This document shows positions 22,555 to 33,100 of a DNA stretch of 64,000 nucleotides, piece after piece; positions within the stretch are counted from its first letter, which is position 1, and the number at the start of each line of letters is the position of its first letter. The notes beneath the pieces are model-generated. The model had not been told where the DNA came from. It saw only the letters and a program-made list of their open reading frames with translations, and searched no databases. Source of the stretch: Blattamonas nauphoetae (taxonomy: Eukaryota; Preaxostyla; Oxymonadida); contig JARBJD010000005.1 of NCBI GenBank assembly GCA_033064195.1, forward strand, positions 310,001 through 374,000, in the 5' to 3' direction. Position numbers and translations under genes: made by a program.

Positions 22555-23631
22555 TTAATCGTTCCATTCAGTCCAAAATGGAGCGTTACCACCCATCTCA
22601 CTAATCACCCAAACTCGCACAGAGGCGATGCGGCTTCCACGAAATGTCAGCCCACTGAAAGTGAATGGGAGCTCTATCTCATCCTCAAACCCTTCCTCGC
22701 ACAGTCTGATCAGAATCTGCTGCCCTCGCTTCAGAACAACCGCATTTTCCATCTTCCACGCGCTGATTGCCGTCACCACGTTTTGGAGGAGCTGGCGAGT
22801 TGGCATGTCCGATTCCCAGAAATGGAGAAAGTCTGTGTGTGCGAGAGCAAATGAAGAAGACACCATGAACTGCGTCATCTGGCCCATGAATGGTGTGTAT
22901 TGAAGGAGTGTTCCAAGAAGTGATGTGACATCATACTGTCCTCTATCTTCTCTGACTCGTCGTCGATTGTGGAATGCGAACTCCAAAAAAGTTTCGATCG
23001 GATGGAAAAAGTTGGTTGTGTAGATCTCATGGACGGAGTCCATCGAAATGTGTCTGTCTCGACAGATTCTTTCAGTTGTGTCAGAGTCTGAGGCGAAAAG
23101 AAGATAGACCACACTGTCCATCAAATGCAATGCGGATGGATCTAAAAGATGCATGTCACGTTCATAGAATGTGTTTGGAAGACGTTGGAACAATCCTGTC
23201 TCGATGATAAGAAAGCGTGTTTCGGTTGAACTGGAATGAATTGCGAAGTCCAGGAGTATGAGTGTTGTCTCCACAAGTCTCATGTTGGACGATGTGAGGA
23301 GCGGCAGAAGAGAGTCTGTGAAACCAGAACAAGGACCATCGGGTGACGGAACAAGCTCGAAGAGAATCAAGTCATTTGTGTCCGAACTTCGACAGAGATC
23401 GATTAACTGGTTCATGAGAGAGCATGCATCTTCAGTCGCTTGGTCATCCAGATTGTTTCCTTCTCTGATGTAGTCAACGAGCGATATGAATGGCTGAGCG
23501 AGGTGGTCCATTGATCCGATGCCTCCGTATATTGGTCCGTTTCTCCGTTGAAAGATTATCTGGGTCTGGTGCCGATCTCGATTGAAGGGTCGGGGGTGAC
23601 GGTGTTGTTCTGAATTGGAACTGTTTCCCAT
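22555..23631 (-). CDS. ARM-like repeat protein, 358 residues
   Basis: A single open exon starting MGNSSNSEQH. The body is Leu-rich and helical, with the pattern I associate with a large ARM-like family in Blattamonas: an N-terminal stretch with FISLVDYIREG, then FELVPSPDGPCSGFTDSLLP, LIIETGLFQRLPNTFYERDM, and a C-terminal GNAPFW motif. The neighbour at 49410-50363 is a relative (FELVPTKDKTCEGF, GIIETGLFSRLPQTFFERKL, GNLPFF). A likely solenoid for protein binding; the partner is unknown. The start lies about 180 bp from the 3' end of the ARM/SPRY-like gene on the same strand. The same intergenic segment and the first codons recur inverted at the right window edge. Confidence 0.75.
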   Translation of the reverse strand: MGNSSNSEQHRHPRPFNRDRHQTQIIFQRRNGPIYGGIGSMDHLAQPFISLVDYIREGNNLDDQATEDACSLMNQLIDLCRSSDTNDLILFELVPSPDGPCSGFTDSLLPLLTSSNMRLVETTLILLDFAIHSSSTETRFLIIETGLFQRLPNTFYERDMHLLDPSALHLMDSVVYLLFASDSDTTERICRDRHISMDSVHEIYTTNFFHPIETFLEFAFHNRRRVREDRGQYDVTSLLGTLLQYTPFMGQMTQFMVSSSFALAHTDFLHFWESDMPTRQLLQNVVTAISAWKMENAVVLKRGQQILIRLCEEGFEDEIELPFTFSGLTFRGSRIASVRVWVISEMGGNAPFWTEWND

Positions 23632-23810
23632 TGAGCAATGAATGAGATGAGATTGATCTGATCCAAACCATAATCAAAACTTTGCGGATTGAAATCTCTG
23701 TGCATCGACTCGTTCACAATATAATGTACAATTCGAGGGAAGAAAAAGAAACTTTAGAAAAGCGAGAGGTATTCAAGAAATGATTGATAAAATAGATGAA
23801 AAACAATGAC

Positions 23811-24775
23811 TTACCCCAAATTGTGTCCAGTTCCTTCAAATGTCACATGTGACTGCTTCAACTCTCCCCAAAACGTGATCTCGATTGGAATGTCTTTTTC
23901 CTTGACATCAATGGCGAATACGAGAGGGACGGGAATGTTGATGAAGTGGTGTTGCTGTTGGACACCGTCGATGAAGAAGTGGAGTGTCCTTTTCTCCAAA
24001 TCAGCCTCTGCCGACCACTCCTGTCCTTTCTGTGGTTTTGTGTTCTGAACAAGATTCTTGCCAGCCGACATGAGATTTCCATCGAAACTGTACATCATCG
24101 CAGCTTTTTGAGATTGAAATACAGCCGATGTAAGATAGTTTGGATACTCGGCAGCGTCACACACTCCTAACACTGAATGAAGGAAGATGATGAATTGGGA
24201 ACTGACAAACGAGCATGTGCGGTCATCGTTCTGATGGACAGTCGATGAATTCCTTTCGAGACAGGTTTTGTGTAACAACTTTCCCAACCTTCACTGATGT
24301 GGATGATCGAGGGCCCAATCATTCTGAAATGAGACTGACTGAACGCGACGATGACATCCGACGCGACAATTGGTCTCGTGCGTGCTCTCTCAGTCTGGAC
24401 CTCTTCGATGGTAGGATGTGCCTGGGTCAGACTCATTTCCATCTCTTCCAATTTCCGTGTCTGCTTCGCCAACTCACTTCGCAGTTGATCCTTCTCTTTC
24501 TGGAGAGAGATCAGTGTTGACACAAACGCATCTTTGTCGGCTCGCAATATCGCCACTTCCCGTTCCAGTTCTGTTTGACTCACTGGCTCCTGTTTCTGTT
24601 CAGTGAATGAGCTGTCGTCGACGTAGTTGAGAGCGATGAGACATCTGTCGATCTCTCTCCGCATGGACAGAGTGAGAGCGGGAGACATGCAGAGGTGGGA
24701 GAGAGAGGAGTGGAGGAGTCGCTTGTTTGGGATTGGAGTGTGAGAATCGAAACATTCATCAAGAAACTTGGTGAG
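23811..24775 (-). pseudogene. ARM/coiled-coil/SPRY-like gene, 3' part, cut by a DIRS element
   Basis: Minus-strand C-terminal part of a gene whose first 61 codons lie at 29534-29716, beyond the retrotransposon. It continues LTKFLDECFDS, then has a coiled coil (LEREVAILRADKDAF to LEEMEMSL) and, from about SDVIVAFSQSHFRMIG, a beta-rich domain resembling B30.2/SPRY (EGWESCYTKPVSKGIHRLSI, CDAAEYPNY, FSFDG-like YSFDGN, WSAEADLEKRTLHFFIDG, IEITFWGELKQSHVTFEGT). An intron lies at 24173-24210 (38 nt). Across the insertion the junction reads in frame (LLTQCLQA then LTKFLD) and exons sum to 1,110 nt (369 residues), so the host frame is otherwise whole. The insertion must disrupt the product unless the element is absent from another allele. 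Confidence 0.75.
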
Positions 24776-24854
24776 GCACCGCCCTTCTAGTAGGTGCTGT
24801 TCAAACCTCGGTCCCTCTGATAATGAGAAGTGGTCGTGAGTAATGGGTTGGTCA
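24776..24854 (+). repeat. Left inverted terminal repeat of DIRS element
   Basis: The inner 40 bp (about 24815-24854, TCTGATAATGAGAAGTGGTC onward) are repeated inverted at 29475-29514. The outer 40 bp are unique to this end and complemented in the internal region. Confidence 0.85.
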
Positions 24855-24868
24855 CGAAGATCAAAATA

Positions 24869-26055
24869 ATGACGACACATTCAGAAACTTCAGCTGCAGC
24901 AGACACTGCCCCTTCCGACCAAATACCACCTGATGTCATCAGACAGATTATTAGTGGTATTAGAACCGCAGACCCAGCGTTTTTCGACGCGCTATCGTTA
25001 AAGCAATCTCACACGGCTCAGGCCACAACGCCGGAAGTACCACCTTCCCAGCGTCGCGGGACAACTATACCTCCCACGCGAGCACCTTCTCCGATTAGAA
25101 AACGCAAGCGTTCACGTCCAACGGACCCGGTCGACGATGACAGTTCCGACAGCTCGGAATCATCCAACACATCTTCTGGCGGTTCCATTCCGTCCAGTCA
25201 TTACTCTCGTCAGAATGAGCGAGAAAGATCTCTTTATTCGGCCGGACATAGGTCGGAAGGGAAGCAGCACAAAAGCACAGATCAAAGGAGGGGCGACGCA
25301 AATCTCGTTCTCTTGGAAGAAAAAACCGCTCATCAAAGATGAAACGGAATCTATTACCACCACATCTGGATCTACAAGACCCCTACATCGCTCTGTATCA
25401 GGACTCAGATTTCAGTCCCATCCATCGAAAGGATCCAGCGACGAGTTTGAAAAGAAGCTGAAAAGAGGCATACGAAGTTCACCACGGACTGGGTTAAGAA
25501 TGTTCTGCCTCCGCAATTGATTGACGAATTAACCCGGGCATCATACAACTCTCGAAGAGATTTGGAAATACAGACTCAGTTTTCGGACGATCCTCCAAAA
25601 CTTAACAGTCCACTAGGAGTTCAGCAGCAGATGCTCAGGATGGCAACACAACACAGCCTTGTTGCAGCAGCTTTAATTGGCGAAGTTCACACCCAAATTT
25701 CAACGTCTGATCCTACCTCCCCATCCTCTCAAAGATCCTAGACGCGATCCTCATTTCATCGGATGCCGCCTCACGAACATATCACGCACTATATGTCGAC
25801 GAGAAGAACTTCATGGACATGATGGACCAGATGAACATTCGACGCCCTCTCTCGAATGATGTGAGTTTACTTCCACGTTCCACTTCCTCTTATCAACCAA
25901 CTCAGACAGGTTTCGATCAGACCACTCAAATGATTGGCCCAGCGCCGATGACACATATGCAGTCTGGCGCTGCTTTCTCACCGAGAGGGGGGCAGGGCCG
26001 TACCCCCGTCAAACAATTCGGTCCTCACCGACACTACAACAGGAAAGGCCAGTAG
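24869..26055 (+). pseudogene. DIRS first region (gag-like), broken
   Basis: Begins MTTHSETSAAADTAPSDQ, a Ser/Thr/Pro-rich start followed by basic stretches such as RKRKRSRP. It matches the position of the gag-like gene in DIRS elements but no domain is recognised. It is open in different frames in turn, suggesting about two or three breaks. Confidence 0.5.
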
Positions 26056-26204
26056 AGTCGGAATTAAAGCAGGAGGATGTCAAGATAACAGGGAGACTCC
26101 TGGACAGAATCTCACTGTGGGCAGATATTGGTGGGAAGGATATTATTCAAGCGGGAGCTCTTTGGGAGTGGAAGGAGGCCGACTCACCGGACAGACTGCG
26201 CCTA

Positions 26205-27982
26205 TTGGGAAGAGCACCACCGTTCAGAGGGAAAACGGAGGAGATGGAAGCTTACAATCAACTTCTTCAAGAGGAACTTCGAATGGGTGCAGTGGAGGAA
26301 ATACAGCCGGAGACAGCGGAACTGATTCTCCCCACATTCCTCGTCGCAAAGAAGGGAGGGAAATACAGAAAGGTGATAGATGCATCTCACCTAAACAGAG
26401 AGATCAAAACGACTCACTTCAAAATGGAAAACATTCAAACCGCCTTTCCTCTAATCAACACTCACTCCTGGCTAACAACCATCGACATACAGTCTGCGTA
26501 TCTGCACATCCATCTCTCGCCACCATTACGCAAGTTCCTCTGCTTTCAATTTCAACACAAGACGTACCAGTTCAAAGCACTGCCTTTCGGATTGGCAACC
26601 GCACCCCGAACGTTCTCGAAGACGATGAAGATCGCTGTGAAGGCATTGAGGGAGGAGTTGAAGATCTCAATAGTCTTTTATCTGGACGACTTACTCCTGA
26701 TAGCGGACTCAGAGGACGAGGCGAGAAGCAAGACAGTTCAGGCGGTTCAGAGACTCCGCCAGCTGGGTTTCGTGATAGCGGAGGACAAATGTCTCCTCCG
26801 TCCCAGCCAGGAGGCGGAGTTCCTCGGCTGGTTACTCAACTCGAAGGACCAGACTGTCAAAGTGACGGATTGCAGACGAAAGAAGCTCCTGTCGTTACTC
26901 AAATCCCAGACTCTCTCCTGCCAACAGAGGGCAATGATCTCATTGAAACACCTCTCCAACTTAATCGGCTCACTCAGTTTTCTGCGTATTTCAATTCCAG
27001 AAGCAAGTCTATATCTCCGAAGGCATCAAACGCTCCTGTCATCAACCGTCCACAAGTTTGGATGGAACGGCAAGGTTCGCCTCACTCCCCAACTCCTGGG
27101 GAATTACAGTTTTGGAAGAAGCGCCTGACAAACAACTCTCCGTTCTCCTTCCAACCGACAGTGAGCCAAGCCTCAATCACCACGGACGCCAGTCCGACAG
27201 GCTGGGGAGCGACACTCCAGTTAACTGGTTCGACTGTTTATTTCCACGGGTTCTGGAACATACAGGAGCGCTCGCACACGAGCAATTGGAAAGAGACTGC
27301 AGCGGTGGGTCGGAGCGTTCGAGCAGCTGCGAAGCATTTGAGACGAGCTCGAGTCTCCTCACTCTCGATTCTATCGGACAATACAGCCGCTGTCTACAAC
27401 CTGCGGAGACAACGCGCAGGTCTTCCTCTCCTCGAAATAACCAGGAGTGTCTTCAAGACGTTCAAACGGCTCGGCCTTCACCTCCAGTCGATCAACCACA
27501 TCCCGGGCAAAGCCAACTCAGTCTCGGATGCGCTCTCACGACTCCCCCCGCACAGCGAATATCATCTCCTGCCACAAGCTCTTCAACTGGTCAAGGACAA
27601 ATGGAACTTCGATCCCGGGATGGATCTTTTCGCGAGCGTCAAGAACAAACAATGCGCAATGTATTTCTCTCTCTCAGGGGCGAAAGAAGAAGCTGGAGGA
27701 GGGGTAATGGACCAAGATTGGTCCGAGATGACAATGAATCTCCTGATCCACCCCCCAATTTTGATGATCTCGAAAGTAGTGAGGAAGCTCATGATACAGA
27801 GACCGAAGAGAGCTCTCCTAATTACTCCGGCGTGGAGAGCCCAACCGTGGTCCACTCTTCTGTCACAACTCGATTGCAAGCAGATGTTGTTGGGAGAGTA
27901 CAGTCAACTGACAGCCCTCGACAATCCTCTCGAGGACTTGAAGCTACCACCAGGCTCGATTCTGGCGTCTCTCATAGAATGA
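26205..27982 (+). pseudogene. DIRS reverse transcriptase and RNase H region
   Basis: The reverse transcriptase shows the classic order: KGGKYRKVIDASHLN, WLTTIDIQSAYLHI (first catalytic Asp), LPFGLATAPRTFSK, then the YLDD box in IVFYLDDLLLIADS, and the thumb-side SQEAEFLGW. RNase H follows: TTDASPTGWGATL (catalytic Asp), WKETAA (Glu) and LSDNTAAVYNL (Asp), then HIPGKANSVSDALSR. A region with FDPGMDLFAS follows, as in other DIRS elements. The two halves do not share one frame, so the copy may carry a break here or use a frame change; treated as a fossil. Confidence 0.85.
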
Positions 27983-29058
27983 CACTCTCCCCACCCCGAA
28001 CCTTCTTCCGCTCTCTGTGTGCCCTTCGCAACTACGGCGAGAAACTGATACGGCTGGAGGAGACAAGATATAAGTCGGAGGCGAAGTGGAGGCGCGCATG
28101 GAAACTATTCGAAGAGTATTGTTTGGATAATCACCTCTCCCCAGAAGATCTCGTCAAGAAGGGCGGGGAGATCCAGAAGATACTGGCAGAGTTCGCCATC
28201 CACCTCCAGGACAAATTCAATGAGTCTCCCTCTATTCCTCGCCAAATACTCGCGCACGTCAAGTCAAGTCTTCAGCTTTTCCACACCGAACTTGCCTTAG
28301 ACAAGACAGCCCTTCTCTCTATTCAGAAGCTGATAGCAAAGCAGAATCCACAGAAGACGACGCCAATGTATACGAGCATGTGGAACGTCAATATGATACT
28401 GAGGTGGGCACAAACGACCTTCGAGGAAGCCAAGTCCAATCCAGACCTCCAACAGACAAGGGCAATTGTTCTCATCCTGACTTATTCCTGCTGTCGCCGC
28501 GAGGAACTGGTGCATCTCAAGTGGAAGAGAATCGAATGGCCTCGTCCCTCAATGGACGAGGGGGTCAATCGCGTGGTGATCTCGGTCATTCAGAAGCAAC
28601 GCCAGGACGTGTTTCATCAGAAGTTCATTGAGGACGAAGGCGCTCCGGACTATTCTCCCTATGTCGCTCTCCAGGCCCACCTCCACAATGTCCAGGCCGT
28701 CACTGACCAACTTTCGTCTCTTCCGCATGCGGACCTCTCACACACATGGGTCGACTTCTCCACCGGCAAGCCACTCAACCAACCGCGGATCACAGACAGG
28801 ATCAAGAGGGTCTTCAGGGAGGCAGGCATACCTGAGACGTTCGGGCCCTACTCCATTAAACACGCTGCCATTTCATACCTCCGCCTCGTGAGACGAGTCA
28901 ACCTCCGGACTCTCAACGCACACGTCGGATGGAGTCCCGGCTCAACAGTCGCCGATGAATACTATGCCCGTCCCATCCTATTCGGCGTCGGCTACCCTGT
29001 CCTTTCATCGTCTTGGTGGCAGCCCTTAAACGGGAGTCACGGTCTCTCAGACGACTAA
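27979..29058 (+). CDS. DIRS tyrosine recombinase (integrase)
   Basis: A single open frame of about 359 residues whose ATG overlaps the stop of the preceding region by four bases (ATGA). The N-terminal half resembles SAM-like core-binding domains. The catalytic half has the conserved Arg in LTYSCCRREELVHLKWKRI, the H-x-x-x box in YSIKHAAISYLR, HVGW, and the C-terminal Tyr in ADEYYARP, the signature of tyrosine recombinases that integrate DIRS circles without target duplication. It appears whole. Confidence 0.85.
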   Translation: MTLSPPRTFFRSLCALRNYGEKLIRLEETRYKSEAKWRRAWKLFEEYCLDNHLSPEDLVKKGGEIQKILAEFAIHLQDKFNESPSIPRQILAHVKSSLQLFHTELALDKTALLSIQKLIAKQNPQKTTPMYTSMWNVNMILRWAQTTFEEAKSNPDLQQTRAIVLILTYSCCRREELVHLKWKRIEWPRPSMDEGVNRVVISVIQKQRQDVFHQKFIEDEGAPDYSPYVALQAHLHNVQAVTDQLSSLPHADLSHTWVDFSTGKPLNQPRITDRIKRVFREAGIPETFGPYSIKHAAISYLRLVRRVNLRTLNAHVGWSPGSTVADEYYARPILFGVGYPVLSSSWWQPLNGSHGLSDD

Positions 29059-29140
29059 GCATCTGATGGTCAGGCTCTAATTATGGATGTTCTTCATTTC
29101 ATTCATTCACCATCTTCCTTTCTTTCTGTTCCTTTCAAGG

Positions 29141-29214
29141 CTCATTATCAGAGGGACCGAGGTTTGAACAGCACCTACTAGAAGGGCGGTGCTTGTAACA
29201 AACCGAGGTACCTC
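29141..29214. repeat. Internal complementary region of DIRS element
   Basis: 29141-29192 is the reverse complement of the left end; 29193-29214 that of the right end. The junction at 29192/29193 fixes the outer boundaries at 24776 and 29533. Confidence 0.85.
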
Positions 29215-29474
29215 TTGATTGCCTGCTACCACAAGCCGCGAGGGGCAGGGGACTAGTTTCTACTTCCTTTTGGAACACTCTTTTACAAGACTTGCAACAG
29301 TTTTTTGTTCTCCGTTGGAGATTTTCTGTTACAAGCACTAAAACAATTTTTGTTACCTCTTTCGTCGCAAGCGACAGTCCCTTTCATCATTGGTTCGCCC
29401 TGATGATTGGAAAGAGTAAGGATACCAAGCGTTTCTAATTAATGAAATGTTTCGTCATTATGTTGGCTCTCTAT

Positions 29475-29533
29475 TGACCAACCCATTACTCACGACCACT
29501 TCTCATTATCAGAGGTACCTCGGTTTGTTACAA
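29475..29533 (-). repeat. Right inverted terminal repeat of DIRS element
   Basis: Inner 40 bp pair with the left repeat; the outer ~20 bp (ending TCGGTTTGTTACAA) are complemented at 29193-29214. Confidence 0.85.
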
Positions 29534-29716
29534 AGCTTGAAGGCACTGAGTGAGGAGTTGATTATTCGATTCTCCGGATGGTGTTGGTTGTTCATCTTGT
29601 TCGGGTGGTTGGATGTGCTGTGTGAGGAGAGTGGGAATGTGGAACCACTGGATATTGGGTAGTTTCATTCTTGGATGGACAGACGAATTATTCAACCAAT
29701 TCAACACTGATTCCAT
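29534..29716 (-). pseudogene. ARM/coiled-coil/SPRY-like gene, 5' part (first 61 codons)
   Basis: The proposed start is the ATG at 29716 (MESVLNWLNNSSVHPRM...). The frame runs to LLTQCLQA, where the DIRS element ends; on the far side it resumes at 24775 with LTKFLD. The start was chosen because reading on upstream gives sequence unlike the rest of the gene. The divergent start of the beta-helix receptor is at 30127. Confidence 0.65.
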
Positions 29717-30126
29717 TGTTGGTGGATTCTGAAGGCGAGAAAAAAGAGGAAGAACAGACAAATAGCGATGCAGAGAAACAATAACACACGATTGAAGAGA
29801 TGACACCACTCTCATCGATTCTGCCTTCTTTCTGAAGGTATCCAGACAGAAAACAAAGGAAAATGAAGAAAAAAGTGTGTGAAGGAGGATGAAATTATCA
29901 GACTGGTTGAGTTCCTGGGAGCATGAAGGATAAAACTGATCGTGCCATAACAAATTTTTATCAGAAAATAGATCTTCAATGTTCAATAATTACTCTGTTT
30001 AATCAGTAATTTCTTGTTTATTCATCAATCTTGATGTCAATAGAGCTCAGAATCCGCATAATTCCTTAATTTCTTGTCATTTCGACAACAAGTGTTGATC
30101 AAACCAAAACTCTCTTCGCTTCTCTA
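29717..30126. other. Shared upstream region of two divergent genes
   Basis: 410 bp, AT-rich, between the start of the minus-strand ARM/SPRY-like gene and the start of the receptor. No motif I can name; it presumably holds both promoters. Confidence 0.4.
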
Positions 30127-33100
30127 ATGTTGCTTCTTCTCACAGTTTGGGATATCGTCTGGACCTCCCAAACATCACTTCCCATTCCACTTTCCCTCCA
30201 TCTTCATTCTTCAGAGTTAATATCCTCGAAACAGGACACAGACACCAAACAAATCCAAGCTGGCACTTTCTCTACAAATGAAGTCATTTCATGCCAAACA
30301 ATTCATCTCAAAGGGAAACGTGACACTAACCTGGTCTCCTTGCCGTCTGCAAACGCGGTGATGTTTGACCTGAGGAACACCACGTTCTCTCTTTTTTCGA
30401 CACAACTCGTTCCAGCCCAGCATGCTTTCCATCTCGATGGATCAACTCTCACACTCCACCGGACCTCAATCGTGCTGTCATCTGCCTCATCACCAATCGT
30501 GTCGAAGACTTCGCAGACAGTTCTGAACGAAATTACGATTTCAGCAAATCGTCCAGATCTTCCTCTTCCAACTCTGGTGAACTCCGATGCCACCAACAAC
30601 CATGCAACAATGACAGGAACGACAATTTGCAATTTTGTCGTCAATCCCAATTCTCCGATTCTTACCACCGTCGAAACACCTCAGACAATCTCCTCTTGTG
30701 TGCTCGCCAATCTGACCCAACTGTCAATGTCCACCGATGACCAGATATCTTCCAAGTCTTGCGAAGTGATGATGGCAGGAAGTTCAGTTGTGTCTGTGGA
30801 GAATCCGCTGTATGGTTGTGTTGTTCCGAACATCAACACCGCTGGCTCCTTCTTCTTCCTCAATTCCTCCTTCACCCATGCATCCGCTTCTTATCAAAAT
30901 CAACATTTCACGAACACCAACCAATATGCTATTATCGTGACTGACGACACGGTCACATTCGACACGTGCACTTTCACTGGTTGTACATCAGATTCAAGCG
31001 GTGGATCCTTTTTCTTCTACAGAACGTCCAGTACAATGTCCATATAACACTGTAGATTTTCCTCGTGTCAGTCAAAAGGTGATGGTGGAGCTTTCAAAAC
31101 AGAGTGCACAAAATCCGTCCTCCTCGATGATACAAAAGTCGAAAACTGCCGCAGTGTCGGACCAGGCGGTGGAGTTGTGCTTAATTGTGCACTTCAGAAC
31201 TGTCAAGCCACAAACAACAACTTCACGAACTGTTCTGGGTCCAGCGGATCAGCTATCCACAGAAATTGCGAAACGACCGGTGAAACTACGATTATCACCG
31301 GAAACCGTTTTGTTGAATGTATTAGTAAAGCCGGAACGGACTATACCACCATTGTCACGTCAGGTGTCGTGATAATCCGTGACGGAAAGACGGTTGTTTA
31401 TTCGAGCAATCTCTTCCAGAACAATCAAGTTGGAACTGATAAATGGATCACGGCAGTACATCATGTTGCATTTACATCTATTTCAGCTGAATACAATGAA
31501 GAATCGAGTAATATTGCACTCGGTGTCCCAGCGGACCAGAATGATCGCCTCACTTCGATTACACACTCCATGCAGGATACTGTGCCTCTTTCTCAACCAT
31601 GGTGTTTCTCTGGATCACAATGGCACAGTTCTGCCCCATCTTCAAATCCAACAGACACTGGAACAGCCCTTGTTGTCTATTTAGTGCACTATACGTCTGA
31701 AAAGTTTATGATCACAACTTCATTTGTCGGAACACATGCCCTCCAACTGGCTGAACGCATCACACTCACAACAACGCTATCTCTCGATATGTCTGCATGC
31801 AATAAAGCTGGAATCGCAAAAATGGCAACAGAAAGCAAGTTGGACATCAAATTATCATCACTCACCCTCTCCTCATCTCCCCTCACTCAAGATCTGTTCG
31901 TTGTTGATTCATCCTCGCTCATAATCAAGTCTTCAACATTCCCAGCGATGGAGTTTGAATCGACAAGCATCCTCTGCGTGAGAGGCGACTCAACAGTCCA
32001 AGTGAACAGTATCACCACAAACACCATCTCCCAATCAGGCGCCTTGGCTGTTGGGGGATGCTTCGTTCGAGTGGAGGGCAGCTCTCCAGCCACAATCACT
32101 GTCACTGGCTCCACTTTTGGGGTGTGTTCAACGACAGGAAGCGGAGGATGGGGATCGTGTGATTTTGGGGAGGGAGGGAAGTTGGAGGTGATTGGAACAA
32201 CATTCACGACCTGCACGGCAGCTGGAAAAGGAGATCGTCTCTTAGTCTCCCACCCATCTCTATCAACATGTCTCTCTGCCACAACTCTTTCATGTCTCGG
32301 CATTAGTGCAACAATCCCAACAACGAAATCAGAAACCGATCCGTTTGTCCCACTCGTCCACGCCACAAGCTCGGGTGGCTGGGAAGGATCGATTCTCTTT
32401 CATCTCTTCCCTCACACGACAGAGGATGGCGCTGTTCACCTCCACACGCAAGGGCATCACCAAGTTGGTTGTGGGAAACTCCAACTTCCCTGCCTTTCTC
32501 TCGATGACTCTTTGGCCTCGCTCAAGGAAAACCGAACGATCTTCTTCGACACATCTTTCGATCTGAAATTTGGGTCGAGTCGCCCCATCACGCAAGATCT
32601 GTCACTCACATCTGACAATCCCATCACAACACTCTCGTTGTTCTCTTCGGATCCAATTCATCTGCAGAATGGCTGCCTCTCATTCTCTTCAATCACTTTC
32701 CAACTACCAACCATCGTTTCTTCGTCGTTGTTCGTCGTCACTGGAGGGACACTTCAATTTCCGTCGACTGTAACTCTCGTGAACCCCACCACAGCCTCTC
32801 TTCATGTTGCACCACTAATCGACATTTCAGGTGGGCAGCTCGATGTTGATTCTTCAGTATTTGAGTTTTCAACAAAGCTGACCATGTCTGGAGCATCGAT
32901 GATCTCGCAAACTGGAGGGAATGTGATCTGGAAGGGAGTTGCTCTGTCGAATGTGGAATGTTCAGTCGATGCAACCTCAAAATGTGATTCACCACTCACC
33001 TCATCTCTCACCGATGGATGCTTGCTGTCGATTGGAGTTGAGGGAAAGGAGACGTCGTTCACAAATTGTGGATCGGAAGGGGATGGCGGAGTGCTGAACG

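Larger units (their letters stand above)
24776..29533 (+). mobile_element. DIRS retrotransposon (tyrosine-recombinase type), 4,758 bp
   Basis: Nearly all hallmarks of the DIRS group are present: inverted terminal repeats (24776-24854 and 29475-29533), an internal complementary region at 29141-29214 made of the complements of the outer left and outer right ends, a gag-like first region, reverse transcriptase, RNase H and a tyrosine recombinase, all on the plus strand. There is no target duplication and the host codons rejoin exactly. Structurally it looks complete end to end; the first region reads in several frames in turn, so it is likely a fossil with a few breaks. Crisp ends and clean host junctions suggest a fairly recent insertion. 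It is antisense to the host gene. Confidence 0.9.
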
